DNA from: CAUPWF01 sp964367905
Lineage (GTDB): Bacteria > Bacillota > Clostridia > Lachnospirales > Lachnospiraceae
DNA length: 46,503 nt
Assembly: GCA_964367905.1 (NCBI GenBank)
Contig: CAYIZP010000022.1
Span: 1-46,503, forward strand
Reading direction: 5' to 3'
In this document: positions 41,497-46,503 of the stretch, piece by piece
Layout: each line of letters opens with the position of its first letter
Numbering within the stretch: position 1 is the first letter of the stretch
Translations under genes and position numbers: made by a program
Notes under the pieces: generated by a model
What the model was told of the DNA's origin: nothing
Databases searched by the model: none
Seen by the model: the letters and a program-made list of their open reading frames with translations, nothing else

Positions 41497-43479
41497 ATGA
41501 GTGAAATGAGAACAAGACAGATACATCTAGATTTTCATACATCAGAGCATATTCCAGATGTGGGAAGTAAGTTTGATAAAGAGGAATTCCAGAAAGCTCT
41601 AATTGTAGGCAATGTAAATAGTATAACGATATTTGGAAAATGTCATCATGGATATCATTATTTCCCCACGCAGGTTGGAACACTCCATCCAACCATGAAT
41701 CAAGAACAGGATTTAGCAGGAGACATGATGAAAGCTTGTCATGAAATAGATGTAAAGGCGCCATTATATTTGACACTAGGATGGTCAGTATTAGATGCAC
41801 AGCAACATCCTGAATGGGTGTGTCGCACAAGAACAGGTGGATTTCACGGTGAAAATTATGACGTGGACGCAAAAGAGAGCGATGTCAAACCCGAGTGCTC
41901 TTGGCTATATATGTGTTCGGCAGGGGGATATCGTAATTACTTATATGAGATGGCAAGAGAAGCGTGTTTGCGCTATGAGCGGCTCGATGGCTTGTTCTTC
42001 GATATTGTATATATGGATGAGGTTTGTTATTGTGACCACTGTAAGGCGGGCATGGAAGCAGGGGGTTATAATCAGGATGTGTTAGCAGATGCGAAGGCAT
42101 ATTATGAACAAGAGAAGCATGTAACAATTCAAGGGTTACGCTCTATCTTAGAACAATATCATCCCGAAGCAACGATTTTCTTCAACTCAGGTGGAGCGGA
42201 ATTGCATAAGCCACAATGGCATTATGCAAACACTCATTTTGAGCTAGAGGATTTGCCGACTACATGGGGTGGATATGACAAGATGCCGATTCGTGCGAAG
42301 TACTTTGCGAAAACAGGGCGGAATTACCTAGGAATGACAGGAAAGTTTCATAGAAGCTGGGGGGAGTTTGGTGGATACAAGACACCTGAAGCATTGAAAT
42401 ACGAATGTGCTGCATTGATGGCATCAGGAGCTAGCATCAGTGTAGGTGATCAGATGCATCCGCTAGGGAAGTTGGATAAAGATACCTATGAGATCATTGG
42501 ACATGCTTTTTCTTATGTGAAGCAAATCGAAGAGTACTGTATAGGTGTGGAGGAAACAAGCAAGATTGGTGTATTTATCAATGAAGATATTTATATGAAT
42601 GAAGCAATTGCAACTCTTCTCTTGGATTGCCATATTGATTTTGATGTGGTTTATGATGCCAAGGATTTGATGAGATTCGATCTAATCATCATGCCAGATG
42701 GTTATTCAGTAGAAGAAGGATTTGAAGAAGTGCTCAATCAATACCTAGCACAAGGGAAGAAATTGGTTATGCTTGGGGGTAGTGGGTTAAATGAAGAAAA
42801 ATCTCGATTTGGCTTTGATTGTTCGTTCGTATATAAGGGAAAATCAGATATGGATAATGACTACTTCGAGGTGACACCGATGATAGGAGAAAACATAGTA
42901 CAAGCACCAGTACTATGTTATGAATCGGCACATGTTGTCGAAGGTGAAGGTGAAGTTCTTGCTTATGTCAGAGAACCGTATTTCAAGCGAACCTATGGGG
43001 GATTTTGCTCCCATTACAATACACCATATGTAGAAGAGAGGGCTAGTTATCCAGCAGTGATAAGAAATGAGAATGTAATATATATTGCACATCCGATTGC
43101 AACGATGTATAAGGGTTACGGTGCGACATATCATAGAAGATACTTCAAAAATATTTTGGATAGTGTATACGGGGATTACAATGTAACAGCCAACAATTTC
43201 CCAACACAAGGTAGAGTTCATTTTGTGGAGCAAAACAAAGAGAATCGTTATGTATTGCATTTGCTCTATGCATCTCCAATTCAAAGGGGTAGCGTAGCTG
43301 TCATAGAGGACATTCCTGTAATACAGAACATACAAGTGGAGATGAGGGTGGACAAGTCGATAAAATCTGCAAAATTGATGCCCCAAAACATAGAAGTTGA
43401 GTACATTCAAAAGGGAAACCATGTGAGCGTATTAGTAGATGAAATGTGTGGACATCAAATAGTTGTTTTGGAATATTAA
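41497..43479 (+). CDS. GHL6-like putative glycoside hydrolase
   Basis: This 660-residue protein opens RQIHLDFHTSEHIPDVGSKF, a start typical of the hypothetical glycosyl hydrolase GHL6 family, with a TIM-barrel region to about residue 370 (APLYLTLGW, DGLFFDIVYMDEVCYC, then DHCK). The next part (about 370-500; KIGVFINEDIYMNEA, DLIIMPDGYSV) resembles the beta-galactosidase trimerisation domain, and the end is a beta domain. It has no signal peptide, so it is cytoplasmic. The substrate is unknown. Several starts are possible (41473, 41491, 41497, 41506); GAGG at 41485-41488 best fits 41497. It is translationally close to the LacI gene, which probably controls it. Confidence 0.75.
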   Translation: MSEMRTRQIHLDFHTSEHIPDVGSKFDKEEFQKALIVGNVNSITIFGKCHHGYHYFPTQVGTLHPTMNQEQDLAGDMMKACHEIDVKAPLYLTLGWSVLDAQQHPEWVCRTRTGGFHGENYDVDAKESDVKPECSWLYMCSAGGYRNYLYEMAREACLRYERLDGLFFDIVYMDEVCYCDHCKAGMEAGGYNQDVLADAKAYYEQEKHVTIQGLRSILEQYHPEATIFFNSGGAELHKPQWHYANTHFELEDLPTTWGGYDKMPIRAKYFAKTGRNYLGMTGKFHRSWGEFGGYKTPEALKYECAALMASGASISVGDQMHPLGKLDKDTYEIIGHAFSYVKQIEEYCIGVEETSKIGVFINEDIYMNEAIATLLLDCHIDFDVVYDAKDLMRFDLIIMPDGYSVEEGFEEVLNQYLAQGKKLVMLGGSGLNEEKSRFGFDCSFVYKGKSDMDNDYFEVTPMIGENIVQAPVLCYESAHVVEGEGEVLAYVREPYFKRTYGGFCSHYNTPYVEERASYPAVIRNENVIYIAHPIATMYKGYGATYHRRYFKNILDSVYGDYNVTANNFPTQGRVHFVEQNKENRYVLHLLYASPIQRGSVAVIEDIPVIQNIQVEMRVDKSIKSAKLMPQNIEVEYIQKGNHVSVLVDEMCGHQIVVLEY

Positions 43480-43557
43480 CAAGGGATATTATTATGATGC
43501 GAGACAAAGTCTGTTTGCAGAGTTGAGTAAGGAGAATCAAGGATGGGATATTGAAAA

Positions 43558-43595
43558 GGTAAATTTCACACTTTTAACCCTTTGTGGAATTTACC
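43558..43595 (-). terminator. Hairpin between convergent genes
   Basis: GGTAAATTTCACA (43558-43570) pairs with TGTGGAATTTACC (43583-43595), with one G-U pair and a 12-base loop. Read on the minus strand the stem is followed by TTTTCAATATC, so it suits termination of the Rpn-like gene. It may also slow transcription arriving from the plus-strand gene. Confidence 0.55.
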
Positions 43596-43625
43596 CTCCC
43601 TCTAATATTGATTTGGTGGACAAGC

Positions 43626-44519
43626 TTATTGAACTTCATCCTTAACTTCAATAAGCTCATTCATTATTTGTTCCATATCATAGTCGGGCGCAAACTTTCT
43701 GATTACAGAGAGGAGTACCTCCACTTCATTTATCTCAACTTCTAATTCATCTGCAATCGCTTCCGAAGTTTTGTTCCTTTTCAATTTCTTTATCAATTGT
43801 TCTACTAATTTCTGGAGCTCACCTTCACGCTTGCCACGATTATATATTACCTGCTCATGTACATATAGAGACATGTATTCATTCCTCCACTCTTCATTTT
43901 TTCTAGTTTTGTTCATTTCCGACTCTAATCTTTTTGTAAAGTTGTTGCTCGCTGTATTTGTTCTGACAAAATCAAGAAATGCTTTTAATTGGTCACTAAC
44001 GTCTAGACCTTTACTTTTAGAATTTAAAAAAATCTTGGTTGTCTTATCATTCAAGTGTACTTCGTTATCTTCCAAACAAATATTTTGGAACGTGTAGATG
44101 CTTCGTTTTTTCTGGAACAAATCAAAGTCACAGATAAAGATAATAAAGCTATCTGGTAACTCCGTGTAAGGCGTTCCTCGTTGGATTGCATTGATGTCAA
44201 TCATTGCTTGATAGTACCTAGAACGTACATCCAGTTCACCTTCATTTGCAGCTTGCATCTCTAGATCATATACTGTCTTTTCTTCCCCTTCAATATATAC
44301 ATCTAACCTTACACTCTTGGAATTCAATGCAACATCAAATTCCTTTTCGCTTTCTTTATAAACAATCTTAGCAATCTTTCTTCCTAGTATTGTCTCCAAT
44401 AGCTCTGTGCAAAGCTCTTGATTCTTCATGACGTGTTTAAACATCAAGTTGTTGGTCAACTTCACAGTGTCCCAATTAATTATAGGTTTCATCTTTTGTT
44501 CACTTAAATCTTTAGTCAT
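43626..44519 (-). CDS. Rpn-family PD-(D/E)XK nuclease / putative transposase-like protein
   Basis: This 297-residue protein has an N-terminal PDDEXK_2 (PF12784-type) nuclease domain: LTNNLMFKHVMKNQELCTEL, the acidic pair in VRLDVYIE and the YDLEMQ triad, then RSRYYQAMIDIN. The C-terminal third is helical and charged (GKREGELQKLVEQLIKKLKR), like other Rpn proteins. These DNA nucleases are linked to recombination and are variable between strains; many were labelled transposases without proof. AAGGAGG seven bases upstream supports the start. It stands alone between the glycosidase and rhamnose genes and is likely horizontally acquired. Confidence 0.88.
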   Translation of the reverse strand: MTKDLSEQKMKPIINWDTVKLTNNLMFKHVMKNQELCTELLETILGRKIAKIVYKESEKEFDVALNSKSVRLDVYIEGEEKTVYDLEMQAANEGELDVRSRYYQAMIDINAIQRGTPYTELPDSFIIFICDFDLFQKKRSIYTFQNICLEDNEVHLNDKTTKIFLNSKSKGLDVSDQLKAFLDFVRTNTASNNFTKRLESEMNKTRKNEEWRNEYMSLYVHEQVIYNRGKREGELQKLVEQLIKKLKRNKTSEAIADELEVEINEVEVLLSVIRKFAPDYDMEQIMNELIEVKDEVQ

Positions 44520-44804
44520 TCATGACCTCCTTTTTGAGTTGCAAGAAGGTCCAGTTGCATCTGTCTCGCGTCTGCTCTCCTTGCTTATTTTTACGGGTAA
44601 TTAAGCACGAAGTTTCAGAATTGAATAGATGATTGATGCTGCATCTCACAGCAAAGAATTAATGAACTTATATGCTTACAGAAAGAATAACATAAAAATT
44701 TCATCGTTGCAATTGTTTCTTTATTTACTTTCGCAAACGACAATTTGATTAGACAGACTAGTGTCAAAGTTTTAGGAAGTTAAGCTCTTGTCATTTTAGA
44801 TGTG
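44520..44804. other. Intergenic stretch upstream of an orphan terminator
   Basis: No coding frame is convincing in these 285 bases. The left end is the upstream region of the minus-strand Rpn-like gene. Because a strong plus-strand terminator ends it, a small RNA may be made here, but no clear plus-strand promoter was found, so this stays a suggestion. Confidence 0.35.
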
Positions 44805-44833
44805 AAACCGCTACATATGTGTAGCGGTTTTTC
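44805..44833 (+). terminator. Strong rho-independent terminator without an obvious upstream gene
   Basis: AAACCGCTACA (44805-44815) pairs perfectly with TGTAGCGGTTT (44820-44830), with a 4-base loop TATG and a run of five T at 44828-44832. The gene to its left is on the minus strand and points away, so on the plus strand nothing recognised is terminated. Confidence 0.85.
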
Positions 44834-44889
44834 TGACGATTGTTATGTTTTTTCACGTAATAATACAAGAAAAGTCCCAAAATGTACTA

Positions 44890-44895
44890 TATAAT
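44890..44895 (+). promoter_or_regulatory. -10-like TATAAT before the cloverleaf element
   Basis: TATAAT lies at 44890-44895 and overlaps the first arm of the inverted-repeat element. No good -35 is seen 16-18 bases upstream (AAGAAA-like). Confidence 0.3.
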
Positions 44896-45062
44896 GATAC
44901 CAAGGAACAAAAGGTCATATGTTGTATGCTTGCATACAAAAATATGACTTTGGGTTCCGCAAAACATGCAGAAGTAGCCAAAAAGGGCGGATTCTGAATG
45001 TTTTTAGGATTGCGGGAGCACAAAGTGCGTAGCAATCCGTAGGTATCATGAATGATACCTAC
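44894..45062. repeat. Cloverleaf-like inverted-repeat element upstream of rhaB
   Basis: Closing arms ATGATACC (44894-44901) and GGTATCAT (45042-45049) enclose three nested arms. Arm 1 is 44904-44958 (GGAAC/GTTCC, GTCATAT/ATATGAC, capped by GTATGC/GCATAC). Arm 2 is 44961-45004 (AAAACAT/ATGTTTT, CAGAA/TTCTG, GCC/GGC). Arm 3 is 45007-45038 (GGATTGC/GCAATCC, GCAC/GTGC). The right closing arm can instead pair with 45052-45062 as an 11-bp hairpin (GTAGGTATCAT/ATGATACCTAC). The layout suits either a regulatory mRNA leader or a non-coding mobile repeat. All pairings are read directly; function is not known. Confidence 0.65.
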
Positions 45063-45098
45063 GTCACAAGATATATAGACATGACAAGGAGGATTTTT

Positions 45099-46499
45099 AT
45101 GAAAAATTATTATTTGGCAATAGATATAGGAGCATCTAGTGGAAGACATATATTAGGAAGTGTGCAAGAGGGGAAAATCGTATTAGAAGAAATTTATCGG
45201 TTTGAAAATGGTATGGTTCGAAAGGATGGTCATCTGTGTTGGGATGTGAATCAATTATTTTCTGATATCAAAGAAGGAATCAGAAAGTGTAAGGAGGTTG
45301 GCAAAATACCGACTAGTATGGGAATTGATACATGGGGAGTGGACTATGTGTTGATTGATGCTGCTGGTGAAATCATCGGTGAAATGGTTGGGTATAGAGA
45401 TGAGCGTACAGATGGGATGGACGAGGAGGTGTCGCGTTTTATCTCAGAAGAGACATTATACGAGAGAACGGGAATCGAGAAGATGATGTTCAATACCATT
45501 TACCAGTTAATGGCGGTAAAGAAGAATACTCCGGAGCAGTTTGAACAGGCACAAGCTTTGTTGTTTGTTCCTGATTTATTTCATTACCTATTGACAGGTG
45601 TGCAAGTCAATGAGTATACAGAGGCAACAACGTCACAATTAATTAATGCGAGCACGGGCAAATGGGATGAGGAATTAATTGGTTTGTTGGGATTTCCTAG
45701 GAGAATCTTTCAAGAAATTCGCAAGCCAGGTAGTAGTTTGGGAGGGTTGAAACCAGAACTCGTGGAGGAGTTTGGTTTCGATATGGAAGTTGTGTTGCCT
45801 TGTACTCATGATACAGAATCCGCAATTCTAGCTGTGCCTGCCAATGATGATGATTTTGTCTATATCAGCTCGGGTACATGGTCTTTATTAGGGGTAGAGC
45901 GAGAGTTTGCGGATTGTTCCCAGATTAGTAGAGTCAATGACTTTACCAATGAAGGCGGCTATGGAGATACCATATGTTATTTAAGGAATATTATGGGATT
46001 GTGGATGATACAATCGGTAAGACGAGATTTAGGAAAACGATATAGTTTCGCTGAAATCTGTGCAATGGCGGAAGAGCAAAAAGATTTTCCGTCTAGAATC
46101 GATGTGACTGCACATTGTTTTATGGCACCTGATAATATGATTGAGGAAATTAAGAAATATTGTCGTGAGACGAACCAGGAAGTTCCTGAATCTGTAGGTG
46201 AGATTGGAACGGTGGTTTATGCTAGTTTGGCTGAGTGTTATGCGAGTGCAATTCGGGACATAGAAGCATCTACGGGAAGAACTTATGGTAGAATTCATAT
46301 CGTAGGTGGTGGGGGAAATGCAGCATATCTGAACGACCTCACTGCAAAGGCAACAAACAAGGAAGTTCATGCCGGACCGACGGAGGGAACGGCAATCGGG
46401 AATCTGTTGGCACAGATGATTGAAAAGGGAGAGTTTAAATCAAAAGAAGAGGCAAGAGAAGCGGTGTATCGTTCCTTTGATATCACTGTATATAAGTAG
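45099..46499 (+). CDS. rhaB: Rhamnulokinase
   Basis: This 466-residue FGGY-family sugar kinase phosphorylates L-rhamnulose to L-rhamnulose 1-phosphate in cytoplasmic rhamnose catabolism. It begins YYLAIDIGASSGRHILGSV (the first phosphate motif). Further rhamnulokinase features are MGIDTWGVDYVLID, GYRDERTDGM, FNTIYQLMAVKK, FVPDLFHYLLTG and the C-terminal ATP-site HIVGGGGNAAYLNDLTA. AAGGAGG at 45086-45092 supports ATG 45099; an in-frame ATG at 45048 lies in the inverted-repeat element and is unlikely. The gene is complete and ends 4 bases before the window edge; other rha genes may follow outside. Confidence 0.95.
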   Translation: MKNYYLAIDIGASSGRHILGSVQEGKIVLEEIYRFENGMVRKDGHLCWDVNQLFSDIKEGIRKCKEVGKIPTSMGIDTWGVDYVLIDAAGEIIGEMVGYRDERTDGMDEEVSRFISEETLYERTGIEKMMFNTIYQLMAVKKNTPEQFEQAQALLFVPDLFHYLLTGVQVNEYTEATTSQLINASTGKWDEELIGLLGFPRRIFQEIRKPGSSLGGLKPELVEEFGFDMEVVLPCTHDTESAILAVPANDDDFVYISSGTWSLLGVEREFADCSQISRVNDFTNEGGYGDTICYLRNIMGLWMIQSVRRDLGKRYSFAEICAMAEEQKDFPSRIDVTAHCFMAPDNMIEEIKKYCRETNQEVPESVGEIGTVVYASLAECYASAIRDIEASTGRTYGRIHIVGGGGNAAYLNDLTAKATNKEVHAGPTEGTAIGNLLAQMIEKGEFKSKEEAREAVYRSFDITVYK

Positions 46500-46503
46500 T
46501 TAG

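Noticed and set aside
43463..43645. Short plus-strand frame after the GHL6-like gene
   Set aside because: It runs through the 43558-43595 hairpin, lacks its own ribosome-binding site and resembles no family I know, so it is more likely chance in a short convergent spacer.
43626..44519. Rpn-like gene as an active insertion sequence
   Set aside because: No terminal inverted repeats or target-site duplication were found around it; only the coding gene is supported.
44853..45149. 98-codon minus-strand frame upstream of rhaB
   Set aside because: It lies across the cloverleaf element and the start of rhaB. Open frames arise easily in such palindromic DNA, and no ribosome-binding site supports it.

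Overview
The window is AT-rich, has strong AGGAGG-type ribosome-binding sites, and reads like a gut or rumen Clostridia genome, most likely Lachnospiraceae. The clues are CUT1 sugar ABC operons with YesM/YesN-type two-component systems, very large surface glycosidases with FIVAR, Big_2 and InlB-type modules, decayed AAA-ATPase/DUF1703 genes and an Rpn-type nuclease gene. The genus cannot be fixed from sequence alone. Almost everything serves the capture and breakdown of complex glycans.

Region 1 (about 1-11.3 kb) is a collinear locus: solute-binding lipoprotein, two CUT1 permeases, Gfo/Idh/MocA oxidoreductase, GH36 alpha-galactosidase-like enzyme, sensor kinase, AraC-type response regulator and GH172 (DUF2961) enzyme. 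Region 2 (11.3-15.7 kb) is one gene for a 1402-residue surface protein with a GH29-like barrel. Both are preceded by the same 46-bp element (39/46 identical, ungapped), so they are probably co-regulated.

Region 3 (15.7-20.5 kb) looks like a recombination-prone insert. Two broken AAA-ATPase/DUF1703 remnants flank an AAA_14/DUF4143 ATPase, a FetAB-type metal exporter and a divergent PadR regulator with its operators.

Region 4 (20.6-24.3 kb) is an amino-sugar module: a nucleotidyltransferase, a NahK-like HexNAc 1-kinase, an AraC regulator and NagB. Region 5 (24.3-31.3 kb) is a second CUT1 operon (binding protein, two permeases, DUF5107/TPR protein) followed by a response regulator. Its likely kinase is encoded convergently (31.3-33.0 kb). 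Divergent from the kinase is a membrane-anchored binding-protein-like gene (33.0-34.6 kb). Next comes an 1811-residue surface protein with a GH123/DUF4091 catalytic region (34.7-40.1 kb), whose C-terminal anchor is nearly the same as that of the 1402-residue protein.

Region 6 (40.1-46.5 kb) holds a LacI regulator, a GHL6-like putative glycosidase, an Rpn-like nuclease on the minus strand, a strong terminator with no gene upstream, a large cloverleaf-like inverted-repeat element and rhaB (rhamnulokinase).

A working model, which is inference: surface-anchored glycosidases trim host- or plant-derived glycans carrying alpha-galactose and/or N-acetylhexosamine. CUT1 transporters import the oligosaccharides, using an ATPase encoded elsewhere. 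Cytoplasmic GH36, GH172, oxidoreductase and DUF5107 enzymes process them, and NahK, the nucleotidyltransferase and NagB feed amino sugars into metabolism. No CRISPR array, tRNA, rRNA or intact transposon was seen.
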